This document shows, in pieces, positions 8,184 through 16,200 of a stretch of DNA of 51,208 nucleotides. The DNA comes from an uncultured SAR86 cluster bacterium. GTDB lineage: Bacteria > Pseudomonadota > Gammaproteobacteria > Magnimaribacterales > D2472. The notes beneath the pieces are model-generated. The model was not told the origin of the DNA, made no database searches, and saw only the letters and a list, made by a program, of their open reading frames with translations. The DNA lies in contig CABWZP010000005.1 in NCBI GenBank assembly GCA_902509965.1, positions 1-51,208 on the forward strand, read 5' to 3'. The position numbers were made by a program, and so were the translations under genes. The first letter of the stretch is position 1; every line of letters starts with the position of its first letter.

Positions 8184-9134
8184 ATGAATATCAGCATAGA
8201 CGGCATTGGTTATCAATTAGCTTCGAAAAAAGAAACCTCCACTGATCTAAAAAATGATAATCCTGAATGGGATATGGATTTAATAGTATCTAAAACAGGT
8301 GTTGAAACAAGATATGTTTCTGAAACAAATGAGACTGCATTAAGTCTTTGTATTGCTGCTGCAAAAAAACTAGATTTCAACTCTCATGATATAGGGGCTT
8401 GCATCTTTGTTAGCCAATCACCTGATTATATGCTTCCTACTTCTGCCTGTATTGCTCAGGAAGAACTAGGACTAAATAGGGATGTAGCAGCTTTTGATAT
8501 TAATTTAGGTTGTTCAGGTTTTATTTATGCCTTAAGTGTTGCAAAGGGCATTCTAACTGATATTGAAAAATCTAAAGCACTATTGTTGTGTGGTGATACA
8601 TACTCCAAGTTCATAAATAAAAATGATAGGACTTGTAGACCAGTATTTAGTGACGCAGGCAGCGCAGTTTTATTGTCAAAATCAGAGAGTAAAAATACTG
8701 GTCCTTTTAATTTTGGAACTGATGGAAGGGGTTATGACAAATTAATAGTTAGGAATAGAGCATCAAAAGTTGAAAGTAAATTCAATGATTTTCTTCATAT
8801 GAATGGTGCAGAAGTCTTGCTATTTACTATGGCAAATGTTCCAAGTGGAGTTAAGGCTTTATTAAAAAAAGCTAATCTTGAATCTGAAGATATTGATTAC
8901 TTTCTTTTTCATCAGGCTAGCGCCATAGTATTAGATAATATTCAAAGAAAGTTAAATATTCCTGATGAAAAGTTTCCTAGAAATAGTAAAGACATAGGCA
9001 ATACCGTCTCTGCAACAATTCCTATACTTATGAAAGATCTTGAAGATGAAGGAAGGCTAGAGAAAGGTCAAAAGTTATTATTATTCGGTTTTGGTGTGGG
9101 TTACTCATATGGAGGATGCATTCTTGAATACTGA
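8184..9134 (+). CDS. 3-oxoacyl-ACP synthase III-like condensing enzyme
   Basis: A FabH-like thiolase-fold enzyme of 316 residues that would condense an acyl-CoA with a malonyl-ACP or transfer an acyl group. The Cys-His-Asn triad is intact: Cys110 (NLGCSGF), His243 (FLFHQAS) and Asn273 (DIGNTVSAT). The C-terminus GFGVGYSYGGCIL is family-typical. The ACP just upstream is its likely partner, and the SDR that overlaps its 3' end could be the ketoreductase. The divergence and context argue for a pathway-specific enzyme and not the housekeeping FabH. Confidence 0.88.
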   Translation: MNISIDGIGYQLASKKETSTDLKNDNPEWDMDLIVSKTGVETRYVSETNETALSLCIAAAKKLDFNSHDIGACIFVSQSPDYMLPTSACIAQEELGLNRDVAAFDINLGCSGFIYALSVAKGILTDIEKSKALLLCGDTYSKFINKNDRTCRPVFSDAGSAVLLSKSESKNTGPFNFGTDGRGYDKLIVRNRASKVESKFNDFLHMNGAEVLLFTMANVPSGVKALLKKANLESEDIDYFLFHQASAIVLDNIQRKLNIPDEKFPRNSKDIGNTVSATIPILMKDLEDEGRLEKGQKLLLFGFGVGYSYGGCILEY

Positions 9135-9831
9135 CTTAGAAGGTAAACAGATAATAATCACTGGATTTAGTTCAGAATTAGCCATAGCATCATTTCAACA
9201 ATATGCCGTCAATAATCTTATTTTTGGTACCTATAATAACAATAAGATTAGTCTAAAAAATAAAAATATTAAATTATCTAAACTAGATTTAGCCAGCGAG
9301 AATGAGATTAAAGAATTTGTTGAGAGTATTAAGAAAGATTTAAAAAATGTTATTTTGGTAAATTTTGCTGCATATAAGTTTGATGGTTTGCTTGCAAATT
9401 ATAAAGTAGATGAGTGGGATAAAACATTTGACATAAATATAAGGTCAAATTTCTTACTTACAAAAAATATTTTACCAATAATGATCGCAAATCAATGGGG
9501 TAGAATTATTCATATTTCTTCAGCACGAGGATTAAGAGGTAGTTCCGGATCATCTGCATATAGTGCATCTAAATCAGCATTAAGTGCTTTTAATAAATCA
9601 ATTGCAAAAGAGTATGCTAGGTTTGGAATTACTTCTAATATTATTTCACTTGGATACTTTAATTATGGCATGTTTAAAGAACTTGATTTAAAGCTTAAAC
9701 AAAAATTTATAGAATCGTTACCATCTAAATTAATGGGCAGTCATAAAGACGTTTCAAGCTGTTTTGAATATTTAGTTCATTCTCCGTTTACAAATGGTGA
9801 AAAAGTTACCATAGATGGCTGTATGGACTAG
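9124..9831 (+). CDS. Short-chain dehydrogenase/reductase, FabG-like
   Basis: An SDR of 235 residues from the TTG at 9124, with the catalytic set Ser133, Tyr146 and Lys150 (HISSARGLRG...AYSASK). The start was chosen because GGAGG at 9111-9115 stands 8 bases ahead of it and the product begins MNTDLEGKQIIITG as SDRs do; ATG 9109 would add five residues but lacks a ribosome-binding site. The cofactor loop is degenerate: TGFSSELA replaces TGxxxGIG, and NFAAYKFDG stands for NNAG, so NAD(P) binding may be altered. It overlaps the KAS III gene by 11 bases and is probably the matching 3-ketoacyl reductase. Confidence 0.8.
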   Translation: MNTDLEGKQIIITGFSSELAIASFQQYAVNNLIFGTYNNNKISLKNKNIKLSKLDLASENEIKEFVESIKKDLKNVILVNFAAYKFDGLLANYKVDEWDKTFDINIRSNFLLTKNILPIMIANQWGRIIHISSARGLRGSSGSSAYSASKSALSAFNKSIAKEYARFGITSNIISLGYFNYGMFKELDLKLKQKFIESLPSKLMGSHKDVSSCFEYLVHSPFTNGEKVTIDGCMD

Positions 9832-9875
9832 ATGGTTGTTTTTTATCTATTGTAATAATAATTTGCATTTAGACT

Positions 9876-9895
9876 TTAAAAGTAAATACTTTTAA
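9876..9895. repeat. 20-bp perfect dyad (9-bp arms, 2-base centre)
   Basis: TTAAAAGTA-AA-TACTTTTAA lies between the SDR stop and the GNAT gene. It could be an operator or a weak AT-only hairpin terminator; there is no GC-rich stem and no T-tract directly after it. Confidence 0.5.
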
Positions 9896-9932
9896 TTAAA
9901 GATAGGAAGGCTTGATTTCACAGCAATAAATT

Positions 9933-10538
9933 ATGAGCTCTAAGTTTGAACTTGAACATAAAAAATTATTCAAAGCTGAATTTGTTGTTGGTAAAACATT
10001 TAGGCTTGTTATGATAAATCCTGACTGTGAGCAAGATGCTAACTTTGTAATTGAATTAAGAAATAGAAAACTAAACAATTATTTAAGTACAAGTAATATC
10101 TCACTCAATGATCAAATGAATTATTTCAAAAAGTATAAATTAGATTTTAAAAGAGGAGAACAAATTTACTACAAAATTTTTGATATATCAAAAAATACTT
10201 TCAATGGTGTCGTAAGACTTACTGAATTAAATAAGATAAATAAATTTTGCTATGAGAGCATGGTTGCAAAAGAAAATATAAGCCCTTTGGTTCCAACTGA
10301 TGTAGTTCTGGCAATATATACAATTGGTTTTGAAAAACTCTTCAAAAAAAATTGTGGCCCATTTCCAGTTATAAAAAAAAATATAAGAGTATTAGATTGG
10401 CATAAAAAAATTGGAATGACTGAAATTATTAATGAAGATAATGAATATTTTTATTTAGAGATCTCTTCTGAAAATTATTTTAATAATATTGAAAAATATA
10501 AGAAGCTAGGTCTTGGCCTTGTAAGTTATGAAAACTAA
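9933..10538 (+). CDS. GNAT-family N-acyltransferase-like protein
   Basis: A 201-residue protein resembling the sugar N-acetyltransferases of surface-glycan loci (PseH/WecD type): an N-terminal FRLVMINPDCEQDANFV...LRNRKLNNYLS block, a middle YYKIFDISKNTFNGVVRL strand pair, and a late DWHKKIGM segment matching the usual yeKlGF end of the acyl-CoA site. The acetyl-CoA pyrophosphate loop is not sharply defined, so activity is uncertain. Its place after ACP, KAS III and SDR suggests transfer of the acyl group onto an amino sugar. No clear Shine-Dalgarno. Confidence 0.55.
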   Translation: MSSKFELEHKKLFKAEFVVGKTFRLVMINPDCEQDANFVIELRNRKLNNYLSTSNISLNDQMNYFKKYKLDFKRGEQIYYKIFDISKNTFNGVVRLTELNKINKFCYESMVAKENISPLVPTDVVLAIYTIGFEKLFKKNCGPFPVIKKNIRVLDWHKKIGMTEIINEDNEYFYLEISSENYFNNIEKYKKLGLGLVSYEN

Positions 10539-10632
10539 AAATAGTATTAGAATATAGAATAACTTATACTTAATATTTTATAGCATTAAGAATACGATAA
10601 GCTATCTCACTATAAATAATGTTTAATTTTTT

Positions 10633-11568
10633 ATGATGCAAGAAAATTATAATGAAAGACACCCTAACGATTTTGATGATGCAATAGATCTTCAAGAACT
10701 TTTCCATGCACTAATTCAGGGAAAATATATTATTATCTCTGTAACTGCTTTTGTATCAATTCTTGCGGTTATTTACAGCCTTCTTTTACCAAATATTTAT
10801 GAATCTAAAGCTTTATTAGTTCCTGTGGACTCTTCAAGTAGCATTTCTACAGCTCTTCAAAGTTATAGTGGTCTTGCAGGGCTTGCTGGAATAAACCTTC
10901 CATCTGCAGGTGCTGAGAGTAATTCTGCAAAAGCATTAACTAAAATACGTACACTTAGTTTTTATGAGAAAAATATACTTCCTTTTATTTTCCTTCCAGA
11001 TCTTGTAGCTGTTAATTCTTGGAACTCCACAACAAATTCACTAGCTTATGAAGAAAGTATTTACAATAAAACTTCCAATACATGGGCTAAAGACTATGAC
11101 TACCCAAGTGTCCAGCAAAGCTTCCAAGTATTTAATGAGGGACACATAACTATTACTGAAGATAAAATATCAAGCTTTATTACTTTATCAATTAAACATC
11201 AATCTCCATATATAGCAAAAGAATGGGCTGAATTGATTATCAATCAAGTCAATACCTTTTATAGGCAGAAAGATAAGTTAGAGTCACAAAAGGCCATTAG
11301 CTTTCTTAATGAACAGATAGCAATGACGAGCTTATCTGAAATCAAGCAAGTTATAGCCCAACTTCTTCAACAAGAAACTCAAAAGTTAACTTTAATTGAA
11401 GCCAATCAATCATATGTATTTGATTACATTGATCCTCCTGCCGTAATGGAGCTGAAATCAGGTCCTAGCAGAGCTATTATTTGTATTCTAAGCGCACTCT
11501 TTGGAGGGATTTTAAGCATTGCTATTGTGCTTATAAGACATTATGGTCTCAGGAAAAAAGCTTCTTAA
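10633..11568 (+). CDS. wzz: Polysaccharide chain-length regulator (Wzz family)
   Basis: An inner-membrane polysaccharide co-polymerase that sets the chain length made by Wzy. It has 311 residues: a cytoplasmic start with the DDAIDLQELFHALIQGKY segment, a first membrane helix near 32-52, a large periplasmic part with a predicted helical hairpin near 215-265, and a second membrane helix near 281-304 preceded by a Pro/Gly-containing segment (PPAVMELKSGPSRA). There is no C-terminal tyrosine kinase. It is the first gene of the large polysaccharide locus; TATAAAT at 10611 could be its -10 element. Two ATGs (10633 and 10636) are possible. Confidence 0.88.
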   Translation: MMQENYNERHPNDFDDAIDLQELFHALIQGKYIIISVTAFVSILAVIYSLLLPNIYESKALLVPVDSSSSISTALQSYSGLAGLAGINLPSAGAESNSAKALTKIRTLSFYEKNILPFIFLPDLVAVNSWNSTTNSLAYEESIYNKTSNTWAKDYDYPSVQQSFQVFNEGHITITEDKISSFITLSIKHQSPYIAKEWAELIINQVNTFYRQKDKLESQKAISFLNEQIAMTSLSEIKQVIAQLLQQETQKLTLIEANQSYVFDYIDPPAVMELKSGPSRAIICILSALFGGILSIAIVLIRHYGLRKKAS

Positions 11569-11642
11569 GTCTCTAAACTGTTATTTTTTTAATTATAAAA
11601 TAAGATAATCTTGCTAGTATCATTTAAAATTTTAGGTAAAAA

Positions 11643-12185
11643 ATGTCTTTAAAAGCAATTTTGCTCGATCGTGATGGAGTAGTTAATATTGATTCCGGTT
11701 ATGTATATCGAATTAGTGATTTTATATTTCTTGAAGGTATTTTTGAATTAACGCGTGCGGCTGTTGCAAAAGGCTATCTAATTTTTATAGTTACTAATCA
11801 GTCTGGAATTGGACGTGGATATTACTCTGAAGAAGACTTTCAGAAAATCACTACATGGATGATCGCTCGTTTTAAATCTGAAGGTGTTGAAATAAAAAAA
11901 GTATTTTTCTCCCCCTATCATCCAGTGCATGGAATTGGAGAATATAAAAAAGATCACATATCGAGAAAACCTGGCCCAGGAATGATTTTAGAGGCTAAAA
12001 ATAAATTTGATTTAGATTTAAGTTCATGCATTCTTATCGGAGATAAAGAGTCTGATATAAAAGCGGGTATTGCAGCTGGTGTGGGTATTAATTTATATAT
12101 AGGTAACTTGGTTAGTATTGATAATTTGGAATTAGATAATTGTTATAAAATTTCTCAGATTTCTCAAGCTAAAAAATATTTATAG
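11643..12185 (+). CDS. gmhB: D-glycero-D-manno-heptose 1,7-bisphosphate 7-phosphatase, zinc loop degenerate
   Basis: A HAD-family phosphatase of 180 residues with the nucleophile motif LLDRDGVVN (Asp9, Asp11), the TNQSGIGRG motif, the SRKPGPGM block and the IGDKESDI metal site. It removes the 7-phosphate of heptose 1,7-bisphosphate. The four zinc ligands of E. coli GmhB (C-x-H and C-x-C) align with Ser90, Tyr92, His105 and Ser107, so no zinc site remains. Five of six arginines use CGN codons, unlike the AGA-rich core genes, a sign of transfer. The nearby hddC, hddA and gmhA genes complete the GDP-heptose route. Confidence 0.85.
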   Translation: MSLKAILLDRDGVVNIDSGYVYRISDFIFLEGIFELTRAAVAKGYLIFIVTNQSGIGRGYYSEEDFQKITTWMIARFKSEGVEIKKVFFSPYHPVHGIGEYKKDHISRKPGPGMILEAKNKFDLDLSSCILIGDKESDIKAGIAAGVGINLYIGNLVSIDNLELDNCYKISQISQAKKYL

Positions 12186-12196
12186 GTAAAAGATTA

Positions 12197-12913
12197 ATGA
12201 AGCAACTTTTAGTTTTAGCAGGAGGTTTTGGTACTAGACTTCGCGGTTTAGTAAAAGACGTTCCCAAGCCCCTAGCTCCAGTTGCAGGAAAACCTTTTCT
12301 TACGCATCTTATTGAGCAATGGGTAGAACAAGGCATAACAGAGTTCATTTTTCTTTTGCACTTTGAATCTCATTTAATAGAGGCCATTTTGCTAGATATT
12401 TCCAAAGATAAAGCATTTGGAGATATTCAAATTGATGTGATAGTTGAGGATCATCCTCTTGGCACCGGTGGATCAATTTTAAATGCTGTAAATTCTCTTA
12501 ATATTAAAGAATCGTTCTTAGTTGTAAATGCAGATACTTGGTTAAGTAACGGCATTATAGAAATGAATGATTCTGCTCCAAATACTATAGGCGCTGTAAT
12601 GGTAGCAAACAGTTCTCGTTATGGGGCTTTAACTCTATATAATGGTATTATTACAAGTTTTCTAGAGAAAGAAAATTCTCCCAGAGCGGGCTTGATAAAT
12701 TCTGGTTTATATCATCTAAGCCCGTTAATTTTTTTAGAACTACCAAACGTGAGTGATAGTTTTTCTTTGGAGAGCGAAGTATTCCCTTTTTGCATAAGCA
12801 ATAATATGTTGTTTGGTTTAAAAATAGATGCTGACTTTATTGACATTGGTATTCCAGAAGACTATTTAAAATTTCGAAGGTTCATCGAGTTAGGAGAAAA
12901 ATTTGAGCATTGA
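12197..12913 (+). CDS. hddC: D-glycero-alpha-D-manno-heptose 1-phosphate guanylyltransferase-like nucleotidyltransferase
   Basis: A 238-residue sugar-phosphate nucleotidyltransferase with the signature LAGGFGTRLRG (8-17), the activator lysine in VPKPLAPV, and the DHPLGTGGS and VVNADTW segments holding the metal aspartate. By family and by its neighbours gmhB, hddA and gmhA it would make GDP-D-glycero-alpha-D-manno-heptose. NTP preference cannot be read with certainty from sequence. Its stop overlaps the following kinase gene by 11 bases. Confidence 0.82.
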   Translation: MKQLLVLAGGFGTRLRGLVKDVPKPLAPVAGKPFLTHLIEQWVEQGITEFIFLLHFESHLIEAILLDISKDKAFGDIQIDVIVEDHPLGTGGSILNAVNSLNIKESFLVVNADTWLSNGIIEMNDSAPNTIGAVMVANSSRYGALTLYNGIITSFLEKENSPRAGLINSGLYHLSPLIFLELPNVSDSFSLESEVFPFCISNNMLFGLKIDADFIDIGIPEDYLKFRRFIELGEKFEH

Positions 12914-14291
12914 TACAAAAAAATTAACAATTAAGAAGGGAGCAACAATAAAAAGTGCTCTTGAAAAAATACATCAAAATCAGCATGGCATGATCTTGAT
13001 CGAGGATGTTAATGGTAAAATTATTGGAATCGCTACCGATGGCGATATTAGAGCAGCGCTTTTAGATGGCTATGTTTTAGAAGATGACATTCATAATTCT
13101 ACTAATTATGAATTTATTTCAGCAAACATAGATACTCCAAGAGAACAATTAATTAAGCGACTAGATAGCCACATAAAAGTTATTCCTATTATTAATAAAG
13201 ATGGTAAATTACATTCAGTAATTTCGAAAAAACATTTGCCAATAGAAGATGAAAAGTCAGTATATATTCGTTCGCGGGCACCTGTGCGAGTTAGTTTTGG
13301 AGGAGGGGGATCTGACTTAACTCATTATTTCGAGAATACGGTTGGTGCAGTTATTAATAGTGCAATCTCAATCTATAGTCATGCTACTATGAAGGTACGA
13401 AAAGATTCTAAGATTATAATTAGCTCCCTTGATTTGGATGCCGAATTAATTGCTGATGACCTACAACACGCATTATCTCAAAAGTGCTCTTTTGTTTTAA
13501 TTCAGTCGTTACTAAATGTTATACAGCCTAAATTTGGATTTGAGCTTTACCTTAATTCAGATTTTCCCGTTGGCTCAGGTTTGGGTGGTTCAGCATCAGT
13601 CTCAGCAGCAGTTTTAGGATGCTTTAATGAGATACGAACTGATAAATGGAATCATCATGAAATTGCTGAAATTGCTTTTCAGGCAGAACGTTTGCATTTA
13701 GGTATTGCTGGAGGGTGGCAAGATCAATATGCAGCAGTGTTTGGCGGTTTCAATTTTATAGAATTTAATTCTGATGAGAATATAGTTAACCCTATTCGAA
13801 TTCAGTCAAATATTGTAAGAGAGCTCGAGGAAAGCCTTATTCTTTGTGCTACAGGCATCGAGCACCACTCTGGAAACATTCATGATAATCAGAAAAAGGC
13901 CATGACTTCAAACTCTGTGCGTGAGATGGTTAAAGATAATGTGGAGTTAAGCTATGCAACACGTAATTATTTACTTCGAGGTGAACTTACAAAATTTGGT
14001 GAGTGTCTAGACAAAGCTTGGAAACTCAAGCGAAATTTTAGTAGTATGATAACTAACTCACACTTGGATTCAATTTATGAAGGCGCTATAAAAAATGGTG
14101 CAATAGGTGGTAAACTGCTAGGTGCTGGAGGCGGCGGTTTTTTTATTTTCTATGTTCCTCCATTTGAAAAGCATAGTTTAATTAATTACCTTAGGTCAAA
14201 AAAATTAACTTTACAGCCCTTTCGCTTTGAACAAAATGGTCTCAAAACTTGGAAACACAGAGAAAGCACCAATTCCCTGAAAGGAGAATAA
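12903..14291 (+). CDS. hddA: CBS-domain pair fused to a GHMP heptose-7-phosphate kinase
   Basis: A 462-residue two-part protein. Residues 1-115 form a tandem CBS module (KGATIKSALEKI..., IGIATDGDIRAALL, IPIINKDGKLHSVISK). Residues 123-460 are a GHMP kinase with RAPVRVSFGGGGSDL, the phosphate-binding PVGSGLGGSAS near 222-232 and the late KLLGAGGGGFF motif, closest to HddA, D-glycero-alpha-D-manno-heptose 7-phosphate kinase. Known HddA proteins are about 350 residues without CBS domains, so the fusion suggests control by an adenine nucleotide or similar ligand. The start is TTG 12903, supported by AGGAG at 12892-12896 and the overlap with hddC. Confidence 0.82.
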   Translation: MSIDTKKLTIKKGATIKSALEKIHQNQHGMILIEDVNGKIIGIATDGDIRAALLDGYVLEDDIHNSTNYEFISANIDTPREQLIKRLDSHIKVIPIINKDGKLHSVISKKHLPIEDEKSVYIRSRAPVRVSFGGGGSDLTHYFENTVGAVINSAISIYSHATMKVRKDSKIIISSLDLDAELIADDLQHALSQKCSFVLIQSLLNVIQPKFGFELYLNSDFPVGSGLGGSASVSAAVLGCFNEIRTDKWNHHEIAEIAFQAERLHLGIAGGWQDQYAAVFGGFNFIEFNSDENIVNPIRIQSNIVRELEESLILCATGIEHHSGNIHDNQKKAMTSNSVREMVKDNVELSYATRNYLLRGELTKFGECLDKAWKLKRNFSSMITNSHLDSIYEGAIKNGAIGGKLLGAGGGGFFIFYVPPFEKHSLINYLRSKKLTLQPFRFEQNGLKTWKHRESTNSLKGE

Positions 14292-14299
14292 TTAATTTT

Positions 14300-16186
14300 A
14301 TGAAAATTTCAAATTTTAAAATAGGTGAGCAAAAAGTATTTGTTATTGCTGAAATTGGAAATAATCATAATGGCAGTTTAGATTTAGCATTGGAAATGGT
14401 AGATGCTGCTAAGGATGCTGGAGCAGATTGTGTTAAATTTCAGATGAGAAATATGAATTCTGTTTATAGAAAAAAGAGCCTTGCCAAACAGGGAGAAGAT
14501 CTAGGTACTGAATACATTTTAGATCTTTTAGAACGTTTTCAGTTATCTGAAGAAGAACACAAAAAAGTTGCTCAACACTGTAGTGTCAATGGAATTCTTT
14601 ATATGTGCACTCCATGGGACTCGAATAGTATAAAGATCTTGGAGAAGCTAGATGTTCAAGCTTATAAAGTAGCCTCTGCTGACTTAACAAATTTACCATT
14701 AATTGAAAATCTTATTTCAACAAAAAAGCCCCTTATCTTGTCTACGGGTATGAGTTCTGTTGATGAAATACAAATTACAACCAAGTTCCTTAACTCAAGA
14801 AATGCTGAATTTGTTTTATTGCATTGTAATAGTACCTATCCGGCACCATTTCATGATATTAATCTTAACTGGATTAAAAAACTCATGGATATTCATCCTT
14901 TAATTGGTTATTCCGGTCATGAGAGAGGTATTTCTGTAACACTGGCAGCAGTTGGTCTTGGCGCAAAGGTTATTGAGCGACATTTCACATTTGATAGATC
15001 TATGGAAGGTCCCGATCATGCGGCTAGTCTGGAGCCTCTCGAATTTAAGGCTCTTGTTACCGGGATTCGTGAAGTTGAATTGGCCCTGGGTGATGGTTTT
15101 GAGAGAATTATTTCGCAGGGAGAAATGATAAATCGTGAAAATTTAGCTAAAAGTCTGATTGCAGCTTCAGACTTAGTCAAAGGAACTATTATCGAACCTC
15201 ACCATTTAAAAGTCCTTAGTCCTGGCCAAGGACTATCTGCTCAAAAGTATGAGGAGCTTTTAGGACGAACTGTTCAGCGTGATATGTTAGAAGAAGATTA
15301 TTTTTATCCTTCTGATCTTCAAGATTCAAGAATTGAACCTAAAAGTTATAACTTTAACCGACCATGGGGTGTGCCAGTTCGTTATCATGATTTTGCTGAA
15401 TATAATGCCAAGATTAAACCTGATATCTTTGAATTTCATCTTTCTTATTCAGATCTAGATCTTGATATAGATGATTTCTTGAATGGAGAGTATGATTGTG
15501 ATTTTGTTGTTCACGCTCCAGAACTATTTTCTGAGAGTCGGCTTATGGATTTGGCATCTCCTGATGAAGAATATCGTCAATATTCAATAAGGGAAACGCA
15601 GCGAGTTATTGATATCACGCGATCGATAAAAAAATATTTCCCAGCTACTAAACGACCAATGATTGTCGCTAATATTGGAGGCTTCACCATGGACAATTTA
15701 CTGCCAACAGATGAATTAGATAGCTATTATATTCGATTTGCTGAAAGCCTGTCCTTGCTAGACCTGGAAGGCGTTGAATTAATTCCGCAAACTATGGCAC
15801 CATTTCCTTGGCATTTCGGCGGACAACGTTATCAGAACTTATTTGTTCATGCAGATGAATGCACCCATTGGTGCGAAAAACTAAATTTACGCATGTGTTT
15901 TGATATTTCACATTCTAGATTGATGAGTAATCATTTTGATATCGATTTTTATGATTTTGCTAAAAAAATTGCTCCAATTACTGGGCATTTACATCTTGGA
16001 GATGCTAAAGGGGTTAATGGTGAGGGACTTCAGATAGGTGATGGCGATATTGATTTTGAGCGACTGGCCTTAATACTCAATGAAGAGTGTCCTAAAGCAT
16101 CATTTATTCCAGAAATTTGGCAAGGGCACAAAAATGGCGGTGAAGGATTTTGGAATGCGCTCGCCCGACTAGAAAAAATTATTTAG
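14300..16186 (+). CDS. NeuB-type sugar acid synthase fused to a xylose-isomerase-like TIM barrel
   Basis: A 628-residue fusion. Residues 1-270 are a NeuB-like PEP-condensing synthase (VIAEIGNNHNG, CVKFQMRN, YKVASADLTN, STGMSS, HCNSTYPAP, GYSGHERG and ERHFT blocks). Residues 280-345 are the SAF/antifreeze-like domain (RSLIAASD-type helix seen as KSLIAASDLVKG). From about 354 a separate domain begins (RPWGVPVRYHDF) that looks like a sugar phosphate isomerase/epimerase of the xylose-isomerase barrel type, with acidic and His residues in MCFDISHSR, GHLHLGDAKG and FIPEIWQGH. It lies inside the heptose gene set, so its sugar acceptor may be unusual. Start ATG 14300, after AAGGAG in the hddA tail. 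Confidence 0.85.
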   Translation: MKISNFKIGEQKVFVIAEIGNNHNGSLDLALEMVDAAKDAGADCVKFQMRNMNSVYRKKSLAKQGEDLGTEYILDLLERFQLSEEEHKKVAQHCSVNGILYMCTPWDSNSIKILEKLDVQAYKVASADLTNLPLIENLISTKKPLILSTGMSSVDEIQITTKFLNSRNAEFVLLHCNSTYPAPFHDINLNWIKKLMDIHPLIGYSGHERGISVTLAAVGLGAKVIERHFTFDRSMEGPDHAASLEPLEFKALVTGIREVELALGDGFERIISQGEMINRENLAKSLIAASDLVKGTIIEPHHLKVLSPGQGLSAQKYEELLGRTVQRDMLEEDYFYPSDLQDSRIEPKSYNFNRPWGVPVRYHDFAEYNAKIKPDIFEFHLSYSDLDLDIDDFLNGEYDCDFVVHAPELFSESRLMDLASPDEEYRQYSIRETQRVIDITRSIKKYFPATKRPMIVANIGGFTMDNLLPTDELDSYYIRFAESLSLLDLEGVELIPQTMAPFPWHFGGQRYQNLFVHADECTHWCEKLNLRMCFDISHSRLMSNHFDIDFYDFAKKIAPITGHLHLGDAKGVNGEGLQIGDGDIDFERLALILNEECPKASFIPEIWQGHKNGGEGFWNALARLEKII

Positions 16187-16200
16187 GAGAAAATATTTAT

